From Diplosphaera chodatii (taxonomy: Eukaryota > Chlorophyta > Trebouxiophyceae > Prasiolales > Stichococcaceae), in NCBI GenBank assembly GCA_032358165.1, contig JAALGY010000032.1:1-64000 (forward strand): a stretch of 64,000 nucleotides of DNA. Direction: 5' to 3'. The notes below the pieces were generated by a model. It did not search any database, was not told the DNA's origin, and was given only the letters and a program-made list of their open reading frames with translations. Below are positions 23,601 through 35,200 of this stretch, one piece after another (position 1 is the stretch's first letter; each line of letters starts with the position of its first letter). The position numbers and the translations under genes were made by a program.

Positions 23601-26010
23601 CTGCGGTGACAATTGCGGCGGCTGCTGCTGTGTGCTAGCTCCGGTTGGACGGCTGCCATTGCTGCATTCGCTTGTGCCAGTGCCGCTGCAGGGATCGGCA
23701 GCACCACTGGTCTCGAGCTTGCGTGCCCAGCGCGCCGCGGCTGACAGTGCAGCTGCCGTTGCTGCTGCCAGCTCATCCCGCAGCGTCCCTTCCTGGCCGC
23801 GGTAGTACGACCTCGACGTGCAGCCGGCCGCCCAGTGCACCACACTTGCCAGCCTGCTCAGCGCCATCGCCTTACCAGCATGCACACAGAAGCAGTCAGC
23901 AATGTCAGCTTCGGTTGTGGTTGCAGGCGCAGATGCTCTCATGCATCAGAGTGCCCACGGGCCGACAGAGCTGCTGCAGGGCTGCAAGTATGCAGCACAC
24001 TATCCACGCACCCCGTTACCTGGCAAGCAGTCGGCACAGCACCAGAGCCCTCTGCTGGCAGCGTGTGCAGCACGTCATGCACCGCACCGACCAGGCTGCT
24101 GACGAGCGCATGCCGCTGATCTGACGTGACTTCCGCCATCCGCAGTACATCCACCAGCGTCTCCAGCACCTTGAGGCTGCATAGTGCCAAACCAACATCG
24201 AGCTACAGTCCTGATAGCATTTGCAGGCATGGACCCGGGCAATTTGCACCACATATCTGCAAGCACCGAAGCAGGAGATGTTGCATACTTTGCATTAGCA
24301 CACGATTTGGTGCTGCGACAGCAGCACGCAGCGGATACGCCACCCACTACAGCTGCCTGTGGGAGTCATGCTGGGTAGCTGCCAATCGCTCGCTGATCGT
24401 TCAATGCCGACTAACCCAGTCGGTGCACCTGCTGATGGATGAGCCTCGCTGCAGGGGAGCTTCGTGGGCCAGCAGAGCTTGGCCGGCAGCAACCAATGCA
24501 GCAGTTGCCACTCGGGAGGCTACCGGGAGATTGGCTCCTCCAGTGCTAGCATCTTCAGGGGCACGTTTCGGCTTCATAAACATCAGTGCCTGTCCACCAG
24601 AGAATTGCCTCGAAACAGGCGTCACTTCTGTCTGAGCAGCAAACAGTGCACATGTATGCAAAGCTGCCACAAAGGGAAACTGCAAAATGTACGGCCCAAG
24701 GCAAAGCCTTGCTGCCATGGTTGCAGCAGGTCTCATCATTGAAAGCACCTGCATGGCGGTGGCCACCGGTGGAGCCCACATCGACTCCCACTCTGGCTGC
24801 GGCTCGTCACCACGCAGCTGAGGCAGCCGCTGCGGCCTGTGAGCCCCGAGCTGGTCCACTGGCTGCCGCACATCTGGCTGCCCGGGACTGACGCTGCCCA
24901 AGCTGCCGGCCGAGGATGACGACTGCGCTGCTGGTGCAGCTGGCCGCCGGCCAGCTGTGTCTGCACATGCAACACTGTCGTCCGCTGCCAGATCTGCTGC
25001 TGCCTGTGCGGCATGCTCTGGCAAGACCTTGGCAGTACCAGCAGCCGCTGCAGCATCTGGCGCTGTTGGCACAGCAGCGGACGTGACGTCGGCGCTGAGC
25101 GCTCTGCTGCAGTGGTGCAGTAGCCGCACCAGGGTCGCCTCGTCACTGCCCGGCTGCCTGCCCGCCTGGTAGCATGTCCTCGCCAGCTGAGCTGCGTACA
25201 GCGCTGCTGCCTCCGCCGTAAGCAGCGGCACGGAACCGCCATCCGACAGGAACCTGGAGCGAGTGCAGTGCTGCTGGCAACCGCAAACCTTCACAGCGAA
25301 GGGCCACACAGCTGTGCCGTCTGCAGTGGCAACAGGAGGATGCGTCCCTGTGGGCCGCCCACAAACTGGCTGGCTCATGGCTGGTCAGCTTCATGACGCA
25401 GCCAGACATTCGCTGCGCATACCTGAGGCAGCTGACAACTGCTGGCTGTAGGTGCAGGTGTGTGCGGTCGCGGTCGCCTCCCGAGTCATTTGGGTAGGCA
25501 GCATGGCTAGCCACCGCCAGGATGCACAGGGCGGGAACCGCCTTTGGGTCCCAGGCTGCCGCCGCGGCCACGAAGCCCGGCCGCCGCAGTGCTTCGCCCA
25601 GCCGCTCCCCCGCACGCAACATCCCCCTCAGCACATGGCCCAGCGGCTCCTGCAGCTCGGCATTCTGCAGGCAGCGCAGCCCGGTATTTGGTTTGTGTGC
25701 AGCGCTGCAGTGCGTCAGTATGTGCAGGTGCGCCCGGGACTGCCTACGCTGTGCGCTTCTCGGCGGTACAGGCAAGCTGGCGCGCCAACTTCCCTTACAG
25801 CGCCAAATTCAGACAGAGCGTCGCACCGCAGCGGCATCCTGGACGCACTGGTACAGGGCCGCCACGGCTGCTGCTGCAATGGGCATGTGGGGATCAGCCA
25901 CAAACTCCAGCAGCCTCTGTACCTTGCCAAAGAATTGTTCCTCCAATGTGCCGCCATCCCTGTAGGCAACGTGTGCCATTATGCTTTGGGCCAAGAAAGG
26001 ATCTGGCATT
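20658..26010 (-). CDS. C-terminal U-box protein, tandem copy B (putative E3 ubiquitin ligase)
   Basis: Paralog of copy A, collinear with it over most of its length. The final exon 20658-20837 is exactly 60 codons including TGA, the same as in A, and follows an exon (about 20970-21378) ending AWMLCPITK. U-box landmarks are LCVGDGHSYEESAI, WLQTHDTSPVTG and LLPNHALRQLI. Other matched exons: about 25850-26010, 25400-25670, 24740-25255, 24430-24640, 24010-24180, 23395-23880, 22930-23290, 22490-22660, 22190-22375 and 21600-21900. Coding microsatellites have expanded here: a poly-Ala block from CAG-type repeats at 21241-21297, poly-Gln near 23570-23610, and poly-Glu near 23218-23232. No equivalent of A's first exon (MAAPDDMLRW) was found, so the start near 26010 is provisional. 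Intron and low-complexity regions differ from A, so the duplication is not very recent. Confidence 0.72.
21241..21297. repeat. CAG/GCA microsatellite inside a U-box gene exon
   Basis: A run of CAG/GCA triplets interrupted by CACCG. On the minus strand it is read as alanine, giving a poly-Ala block between a basic RARKKAA patch and an acidic, Ser/Thr-rich linker before the U-box of copy B. Copy A has a shorter Ala block at the equivalent place (about 14330-14370), so this tract varies between the paralogs. Confidence 0.85.
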
Positions 26011-26944
26011 GTCGACGACTGCAATGCACATGTTTAGCTGTTCAGGTCAATGGTGCAGGTTTCAGCGACGTATATTTGAGCGCTCGCCTCTGTTCTACAT
26101 GCCGCAACATGGCAAGCACTGCGCCCGCGGTGCAGTCCGAGGGCCTCGGCTGTCGAGGCCATGTGGAGCCGGCCCTCAGGCTATTTTCGCCCATGTCAGA
26201 GGACCGCCTGGCGGGTCACACGGGCCTTTGCGAGCACGCTGTTCGACTGTGCCACATGTGAGGCGCTGCTGCTGCTGCGGCGCCTGTGTGCGGGCCCGAT
26301 TGCAGCTGACTATCGCTTGATGATCGAGCAACAGCGTCACATCCTACAGCTGCGTGTGCGTCATGCGGAGCGTTAGGAGGTTTCTGGGCATTTTACAACG
26401 TGTGATGCAAAGTAACGAATGTCATTGTCTGACAAGTGTCAGACATGGCGTTGGCGTCATGTCATCCGAACGCCAGCAGATGAGGCGAAGCCTGCCAACT
26501 TGGCAGACTGGTTGCCGTCAATTTATTTAAGGTAAATTGAACTTGATGTTCTCACTGTTGCACCCAGCCGATACTGGCAGCCAGGCTGCTGTGCAAGTGC
26601 CCGTGGATGGGCCATGCAAGCCTGCCACTGCACGCTCAAAATGGCTGATTTACTAGATTGCCTCGTCGTCAGCAGCGGCTGCCAGCACAATATGAACCAC
26701 GCTTAGACACACCATTCCTGCGTGATTGTGATCAGATGTACTGTAGGCCAGACTGCGCTGCCACACCACATGGAGTCTACATGCAGCGCATGCAGCGATC
26801 CAGTGCCACCCCTACAAGACAGACCCGAGCTTCACAGGCTTCAGGCCGCCACAGACAGCAGTCGCACATCAAACTGGAATATCCTGTATACAGCTGCCTT
26901 GCAACTCGTGAGCCGGTGCAGGACCCCAACCCTGGCATACAGCC

Positions 26945-29793
26945 TCAGCTGCCCGACAGCAGCGACAGCGCCAGCGCCTCGCGGTCAGCCAGCGTCGGCA
27001 CCACCTTCCGCTGCTGCCGCTTGGCCGGCACCATGCCCGCGTGCGCGGCCTCTGCCCCCGGCTGCACTGGGGCTGCCTGCGCAAGGTTTGCTGCCGTCGG
27101 CGGGCGCCGCGCCTCATCCAAGGCATCACTGGCCGCCTCACTGCCTGAGTAGTCTGCCGCTGCGCTGCCCAATGTGGCCACGCCCATTGACTCTTCGGCT
27201 GCAGCTGCACGCCGCTTGGCCTGCATGACCATATGATGTGTGACTGCCCCATATCGAAAAGACAACTCGACCCACAACCAGATCCAGAAAATATATGGTG
27301 AAGTGGCGCATCATGCTTCCGCTGGTCACCTTCTTGACGGCCCGCAGCTGGCGGCGCTGCTCGGCGTCGGCGCGGCGGTCGTGCGCGTCGCGGGCCTCCA
27401 TGCGGGTGGCGGCGGTGCGGAAGCGCTCCTCCGCCAGTTCAGGCTCCGGCTGCCTGGTGCAGGGTGGCGAACATTCAGATGTTGAGTACAGCCGTGTGAG
27501 CAACATGGGCAGCAACCAGATGCAAACTTGCATGTTGACAACATGATTTGGCAGACGCTGGAGAGATCCAGCCAGCAAGGCTTTCTGACTCACTCAGCAG
27601 CATACCAGCAGCAGCTCGCACCTGTCCAGGTCGCCGGCGAGCAGCTCCAGCGGCTGGCGTGCACGGCCGTCCTCGTCGAGCACCATGCGGTTGACGGCCG
27701 CCGCGGCGCCGGCCTTTATGCGCAGCTTCTGTTTCTTGCGCTTGCGCTGCTGGGCTTCTGGCTCTGCGGCTTCTGGCTGCGCTGCCGCTGGTGCTGCATC
27801 GTGCACATCGTGCCGGCGCACAACCGAAAAGTCGTCGTCGCTGTCGCTGCCGTCTGCTGGAACATCGCCTGTGTCAGGCTGCTGGCTGCTGCTGGGGCTG
27901 CCGTTTGGCGGTGCATCCAGCGCATCATCACTGCTGTCTGGCGCTGCAGCTGCTTCTGCCGCTGCTGGCGCTGCTGCTGCTGCTTGTTCACCTGGTCTGG
28001 CTGCTGAGCCGGCAGCGTCGCCGCCGTCCCGCTTGAGGAAGCGCAGCTTGGCGGCGCCAGCAGCCCCATGGCGGGGGTGTCCTCTGCCAGCGGCAGCGCT
28101 GACACGTCGAACACCACCCGGTTGGGCTGCAGGAACACTGACCGCATGTAGGAGGTGACCACCCGAATGCGCCATGTCCTGCAGCAGGGTGCATGATGCC
28201 TGGGCAGTGTGCGGCGTGTGTCAGAGCAAATCCCAATACCACATGTACTGGGGCAGAGGTACAGCTGCACAGCATATCATCGTGGAGGTGGCAGGAAGTG
28301 CAGCAGACCCAGGGTTTGGGTCGATCTGCACCTTGAGCTCGGCGTCCTTGGAGCACAGTGCCTGCAGCGCGAGGCCGATCGCCTGCGTCTTGCTGGGGTT
28401 CATGCGCAGCAACTTCGTGGGGATGGCCACCGCCTCCAGCGCGCCCCGCACCCCCGCCGCCTCACCATGCGTCAGCATCAGCAGCGCCCGCCCGCCTGCA
28501 TACCCAGTTGGGGAAAAGAGCTCGCAATCCAGGCCCAGCATAGTGTAGCGTCCGACGTCTGAGCCTCTGCACACACAGCTTTTTAGGCGCAAAGGCTCGC
28601 AACATCAACCCGCTTCAGGATCTGCAGGTGGCAGCTGAGTGCGGCATAGCACACCATCTGCTGTCCGGCCCTTTGTGCACACATGCCTGTGCAGCATAGG
28701 ATAGCTGCCACCTGCAGCCCGCAAAAGATTCAAGGCTGAACCCGCAGCCACAGAACGGAGGCTGCACCCGACTTGAAGCGGGCGGTGCGGCCGACGCGGT
28801 GGATGTAGGAAGCGACGTCCTCCAGGCAGTCCGCCTGCACCACCCAGTCCACACCTGGGAAGTCCAGCCCGCACGCTGCCACGTCCGTCGCAAACAGCAC
28901 CATCGCCTTTGCCTGCTGCACGTTGCACCAATTCGAGTTCAGCGGGACGCATGGTGACCACACTGCAGCGATCAGCTGCAGACATCCGGACATGCAGTAT
29001 GCCGCAAAGTGACCCGTATAGAGCGGTGCTCAGAACCGGTATGCCAGCCCTGCCTGATCAGAGCATATGAGCCCACCTCGCAGAAGTCGTAGAAGGCGGC
29101 CAGCCGCTTCCGTGCAGCGCGCGCAGCGGCACCCACGGTCGCAGCCGCCGCAGCGCCTCGTGCGCGTACCGCACCTGGTTGCACGTGCTCACGAAGACGA
29201 TGATTCTGCACTGCAGTAGAAGCAGTCTGCAAGGGTTAACAGGCCATCACAGAAGACATCGTTTGCAGCACACAGGTCATTCTGCTCAGCAGACAGTGTT
29301 TGCAGCAACCAGAGATGCAACAGGTACTATTTGGTGTTCTGGCGCCCACCCTGAGGTGCGTCTTGCAAAAACCCACAGCGCATCCAGCTTCTGGCGTAGC
29401 GCCACCTCCGTGACCGCCTGCTGCAGTGGCAGGCGTGGGGGCGCCCGCCTGCGCGTACATCATATGTATGTTCCCTGTGCATAGCGCACCAGCCAAAGCG
29501 TGCGTCACAGCTGTGTAGACGTAGCTGCCAGCCCCTTATGCTGGAGGTGCCCAATGGCGCTCAAGAGTGCCTGTGGGACCGTGGCAACACATGAGCTGTG
29601 AGGTCTTGTGCGTTGGCTGCAGAACCTTGTCTGACATTGAGCTGACGAGAGGGTTGCTAAAGCAGTGCAGCCTTGCAGGGTGCACCTGCTCTGGGCTGAT
29701 GGTCGGCAGCAGCAGCGTCTGAGGGGCCGCTTCTGCCTTCATCTCAATGCCGCCCTGCACATCGATGTCCTCTGTTGCGGGCTGCCTCAGCAC
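26945..29793 (-). pseudogene. DDX10/Dbp4-type DEAD-box RNA helicase, C-terminal half only
   Basis: Exons match the second RecA domain and C-terminal extension of the Dbp4/DDX10 ribosome-biogenesis helicases. In order: 29686-29793 (tentative), about 29360-29420 (LRQKLDALWVF), about 29085-29215 (IIVFVSTCNQVRYAHEALRR), about 28775-28920 ([30 protein letters not shown]), about 28335-28500 (GGRALLMLTHGE), about 27620-28180 (SYMRSVFLQPNRVVFDVSAL, then an acidic Lys-rich tail), about 27310-27460, and a last exon ending in LALSLLSGS with TGA at 26945-26947. Oddities: motif V has Cys where the family has the catalytic Arg (AARGLD); about five residues of the conserved LHG(R/K)MKQ stretch are lost with a frameshift near 29110; there is another frameshift near 28050. 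Motifs Q, I, Ia, Ib, II (DEAD) and III were not found upstream, where the Q-rich copy 2 lies instead. I infer a truncated, non-functional copy. Confidence 0.7.
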
Positions 29794-29933
29794 CTACTGT
29801 GGACAACAGCATCAGCCGACTGACCTCCCAAAACTCTGATGTACAGTTCGATCCGATGGCAGTTTCAGTCAACCTGCATGTAAAGGGGCAAGTGTTTCAT
29901 ATGGCGTCTTGAACTTTCCGCATGACAACGCTT

Positions 29934-31406
29934 ACCGCCTTGAAGCCGGGAGCAGCGGGCACCACAGCAGTCGCAGAGGGCAGCTGGCCTAGCGTCAGCT
30001 GCGCCTGCTGCAGAGCCTGTTGCAACGCTGCGGCCGGCTGCGCAAAGCGACTGCATGAGTTCGACGGCCGGCTGGGATGCGGGCACCGTAGCTGCTGCAA
30101 CGCCCTGCAGCTGCTCGGCGGCTGCGCCTGCTGCCGGCTCAACTGTGACGGCATAGGCTGCAGGCTGTTGCGGCAATGGCTGCTGCAGCTGTGGCGCCTG
30201 CTGATACTGCTATGGCAGCTGCTGTTGTTGCTGTGGTGGCTGCTGCTGGCGCTGAGCTCCCACCTGCTGTGCCTTCTTGCCGCAAAAGCCGCTCCCTCAT
30301 CTTTGTCTGCAGCAGCACTTGCACGATATTTGCATCTGTTTTGTCATACACATCCTTGCATGACCAATGCAGGCTGCCAGAGATACCCAGCCAAGCTCAG
30401 AGCAGACATCAGTTGAAATTGCATTGTGACACCTTGAGACATCAGCCACTCACCAGTTGCGGGCGAAGCACAGGGAGGACGGACGACAGCCTGGCCCGCG
30501 CCTTCTGCAGCGCCGCCAGCTGGACCTGCACGAGCGCCAGCCAGGACGGCATTGGCTGCCCACGCTGCAGGTTGAGCACCGGCGCCACCGCCTGCAGCAG
30601 CCTGCTGAACACGCCCACCTGCGGTGTCAGGATGCAATGTAGTCGTTGTTGGCAGCCAGCACTGCACAGCAAACTGCGGATGTGCTCACCATTGCAATGC
30701 GTCTCAAGGTGTGCATGACAGTGCTGCAAACGCAGAACAGATCAGCGACATGCATACCTGCGCCTGAGCTGCCAGCTCGGAGTGTGTGCGCAGTGCGCAC
30801 AGCAGATGTTGGCAGATGACGAGCTCTGAGCACAGGTGCGGCGACAGCAGGGCAGCGTGCTGCCGCTACAACTGCTCCTCGTCCTGTGGGTGGTCCCGCA
30901 AAAGGTTCAGGGACGATGATGCAGATTGGAGTACTCAAATGGTTGACTGCATGCAACAGGATGCATGATGCTGCTTGCCAGTTATCTGTACAGCATCCTT
31001 GATGCAATCACCTGCAGCGCTATGGGGCAGCACAGCAGGTGACTGCTCTGCACATCGCCGCCAGAGCCATGACTCTGATACAGAACGATGCCATATCTGA
31101 TAACCCAGCTGCATCCTCACCGCGAAGTGGGTGATCAGCGCCGCCAAATGGCTCGGAGTGCAGCATCATAGCCTGGGCCTGCTGCAGCTGTTACGGCTGC
31201 CGCCGCTGTGCCGTTGCTGGCTGCAGCTGCTGTTGAAGCGGCTGATGAGCCTGCCGTTGCAACTGGTACATCGGCAACCCTTGCGCCTGCGGCTGAGCTA
31301 CGGCATACGCCGTTGGATGTTGCGCCTGAGGCTGCTGTACGCTGCCTGCTGTGGCTGCGGCTGCAACTGCTAGGGCTGTGCAAACGCGGTCAGTTGCGGG
31401 ACAGGC

Positions 31407-31437
<31 letters not shown>

Positions 31438-31640
31438 AAGGACACCTGCTTGGCATGGTGTGAGGATGCGGCGGGCACAATGCCCGGGCCTGGCGCTGCA
31501 AAGCTGGCATGGTAGTCCAGATCTGCTGCGGTGCAATGCCGGGCTGCGCAGCTTGGGCCGTTTGTCTGCATTGACGCTTGCGGCTGCGCACTAGGGGGTG
31601 GCACCTTGCCGCATGTCACAATGCTGCTGGACGTCCGCAT
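29934..31640 (-). pseudogene. Q-rich protein locus, copy 2 (apparently decayed)
   Basis: Shares order and sequence with copy 1 at 12.3-13.7 kb. There is a Gln-rich stretch with a pure Q run (CTG triplets at about 31405-31440), then QAQGLPMYQLQRQAHQPLQQ, then SEPFGGADHPLRGEDAA (about 31110-31160), then LLSPHLCSELVICQHLLCAL (about 30790-30870), then SRLLQAVAPVLNLQRG (about 30540-30610), and a final Q/A-rich piece ending PAAPGFKA at a GTAAGC donor (about 29934). In-frame stops interrupt it: TAA after RRQP (about 31190), TAG in DEEQL-stop-RQH where copy 1 has Trp, and TAG in a QQQLP-stop-QYQQ run (about 30210). It abuts the truncated helicase on the same strand. Whether any transcript is made is unknown. 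Confidence 0.45.
31404..31441. repeat. CTG/CAG microsatellite
   Basis: An almost pure TGC/CTG triplet run on the plus strand, read as glutamine (CAG) on the minus strand in the Q-rich locus copy 2. The corresponding part of copy 1 has CAG codons but no such pure run, so the tract expanded after the two loci diverged or shrank in copy 1. Confidence 0.85.
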
Positions 31641-32297
31641 GCGCAGCACCGGGGTCAGTTGCAGCACAAACCCCTGCATCATGTGTGGCGCAATCTGGCT
31701 GCGGAAGAAGACAACAGGCGAGCAGGATCGCGAGCTCTATCCTGCTGCAAAGCGCAATCGACAACTGCGATCGAGGCAACATCCCCTATGAGCTGCAGTC
31801 AGCAGGCCAGTGCAGGCGTCGCAGACTGTGTGGGCGGTGGCTGGCATGTGCACGTTTAGCTGCTGTAAATTGTGCGATATTCGTCAGGCTGCTGATTCCT
31901 TGCAGCACAACGCTGGTCCTCGATCGTTGCATATGTACGACATCGACCGCCAGGTCACATGCCGGCGGAGATTGTGCTCAACAAGCAAACAGGTGAAGGA
32001 TCAATGCAGTTGAGATTACGGGTACACCGAGCAGCCTGCGTCGTACACCGTGCTTGATTAGGTTTACTCCTCTGCACTTTGACTTGACCATGTTATGCCA
32101 TATACGTGAACCCAAATACAACCGAGTCTGATGATCTGATCCAATTTGGTCGCCCGCACTCCCGCACACCCGCGCTCGAGCACGCAGCCCACCACCCAGC
32201 CTGGCAGACCCTCAGGTACTGCTGGCCACCGACATACCAAAGGGAAGTGCTAGCCAGCAGAAGCATGCAGCCAGCTCAGTCTGTGTCGCCTGCTTAC

Positions 32298-35200
32298 TCA
32301 TCTCTGTGCCTTCCGCCGCAGCACCAGCTGACCGTTTGGGAGCGTCAAGTCCTGCATCTTGGAAGTGATCATGCGTTCAGAAAGGGGCTGTGCACACAGC
32401 GACAACTACTTTGCGGAAGAACGCTGTCCTGCAGCTCGCCCCGTCTACGTACCTTGCGTGAGACGACGCCGCAGATCTGGTGCATATTTGGCGTGACAAA
32501 GACCTGCAGCAGCAACAGACAAGTACATTGTGACGCTGTGGGCATGCTGCCAGTCGACTGCGATGGCATCCCACAGCCGAGGTGGCTATCCGATCACACC
32601 GAAACACCTCGTGGGAGCCTTGGTGTCGGAAGATGTGATGCGCCTGCAATGCTGAAGCGTGCCGTGGCAGCACAGCCGGCGCTACGTGCGCAAATGGTCT
32701 GCAAATCATGCAGCAGTTCCTAATATGAGTGTTACAGCTAGCCGATACCGGACGTGTGCGCAACCATCCAGGCAAGCACACAGCCAGTACGAAGCAGCGA
32801 TCAAAGCTGGCCCGCACCGCAGGTCAATTTCCGCTTGGCACTCGTCCCTCGGCACCGCCCTGCGTTTTGAAGATGACGCCAGCCTTCAGGTCGAGCTTTG
32901 TACCAGGGACTGAGCCGCACTTGGTAGACTTGCACCACCAACCACCAACGTGCTAGGTCACTCACTGGAAGATCGCCTCCTCGTTGGCGTACGCTGATGA
33001 CGCGGACGATTGCACCTGCGCAGAGCACATCGAACCATCAACGTCGTAGCCGCAACGGCATGGGAACAGCGCGCAGTCTGGTGTCGACAACTGGAGGAAG
33101 CTCAACAGCCACACACGCTCACCGCTGACATGGCATCGAGCTGGCGGTCCTCCGACCAAGCGGGCCACTCTACATCATGAGCATGCCATGGGCCGGCGTC
33201 ACCGCCGCCTGCCTCTGGGTCCTGCACATGACGGGCGGCCTGTGACCATCCTCAACGAAATCATCTTGGCTTGACAATGATGCTGGCGGCTGATATCATT
33301 GCTCCGCCCTGTGCATTGCCCTTTCAGCGATTCACCAAGCAGCACGGGACCCACCGTCTCGCTGGGTGTCGGTGCCCCGCGGTGCTTCAGCACCGACAGC
33401 AGTGCCTTGCGGCTGATGACGCCACACATCTCCACTACACCGGGGGGTGTTTTCGCAGCGCCAGCCGCAGCCAGCAGGTATGACTGCACAGGAAGGAACG
33501 AGCAGCTGCTTGGCAGTGGCTGCAGAGGAGAGTGGGCAGCACTGCACTTGCTGCAGCACATACCAGAATTGTTCCACAAGGGAGCATCTTGACCACGCGG
33601 CCAAGCAAAGGTGCAGAGGGCGTTTCAAGTCACCTGATGAGGTGACTTCTGGAGGCAAGCGATGATTTCCTCGATCTGCGCAACTGGCGGCAGCGACACA
33701 AGATCCGTTGCCATGACATCTTGCACTTGTAACCTGTGCAGCATGAGTGCAGCGAACACACCTGAGCACAGTAGTATTGGCCGGCATCACGGCAGCAGGG
33801 TGAGTAGTGCAGTGCATGATGCATGAATGGGCCGAAAGTATGCAGACCAGTGTCACGCATTCTGCAAATGCAGCAGCCCGCCAGCTGGCGGTGCACAGGT
33901 CTGCAATGCGCACTCCCACCTGTCTGCCACCATCGCCGCGTCAGCATCTGTCGCAAGATCAAACAGCAATGGCACTTTGCTATCCTGGTTGTACATGTCG
34001 TAGATGCCTGCAAAGCAACATACAGCCACGATTTGCCTGCGAGGGTCAGCACCAGCTGCGCTACATACTTGTGATGTGTGTGCCCTTGTTAATCTGTGTG
34101 TGTTGCAACAGCATCCTCACCTGGACCGAACAAATTGCCGACAAATGTGGCTATTGCACATGCAAAAGCAATGACCGGCACAAGCGTGATGGACCCGCTC
34201 AGCTCGGCAATCAGCACCACCGCCACCACCCTGGCAACACTTGACAAGACTGTGCCAGTGCATCAAGTGTCGCAAACAGGGCAATCCACAGCAGCTTGAT
34301 ACGAAACCCACCTGTAGCGCACGAAGCCTGATAGCATTGAAGCGCCGCCAATCACAGCATATGTGGGCAGCGCAACCTGAACACTGGGATTTACACCTGC
34401 CATGATGGACTGCACCTGCAACACAGATGTGGTACACTGATTGCCCGGGAAGCTTGTATGAGAACGAGCGCAGCAGCTGAGGCCAGACATGCATGCTCTA
34501 TTGCCAACGTTGTAGCGAGCGAGCGGCCTGCTGCGTACCAAGTGCCCGACAAGCTGACCGAAGGCAGCCCCAACAGCAATGGATGGCGTGAATGCACCAA
34601 ATGCCTGCATGTCAGACCAACGAGCATGCTGTGTTGAGTGCATACCTCTCTGCTGACACAGAAAGCATCATGGGGCCAGCATGTCATACTCTGGCGTCAT
34701 GCACTGGGGCCCAGCTTGGCCGACGGCGATACTCACAATGGCAGAGCCATAGGTCCAGATGACCAGGATGTACTGCAAAACCATGAACATGGCAAGCGCG
34801 GTGTTGTCCAGATGGCTTTCCGCTGCTACACCGGCTGGCAGCGCTGCACCGCTGTCCGCCTCCGTCAGGCCGATCAGGATGCGCGTCAGCGTCTGCAGTG
34901 CAGCACAGCATGGTGTGGATGAGCACGCACTTGACGGTGTAGGCAGGCCTGGCAGTGACTCGCTGCGTTGCATGCGCTGCACACGACAGCAGCTGCTGCA
35001 GCGCGCGCTGCACCTGGATGGGGTTCCAAAAGACCTTGCCCCAGACGCTGTACTCCCCCTCCGGGCACCACAGCTGCGGGTAGTCATCTGGAACCAGGAT
35101 GGAGCCGCTAATCACGACCCACGCTCGCCGTGTCGGCCGGGCAGCCAGCCGGCTGCGCTGCTAGCCGATCAGGGGTGTGCATGTCCCATGGGCACATCCC

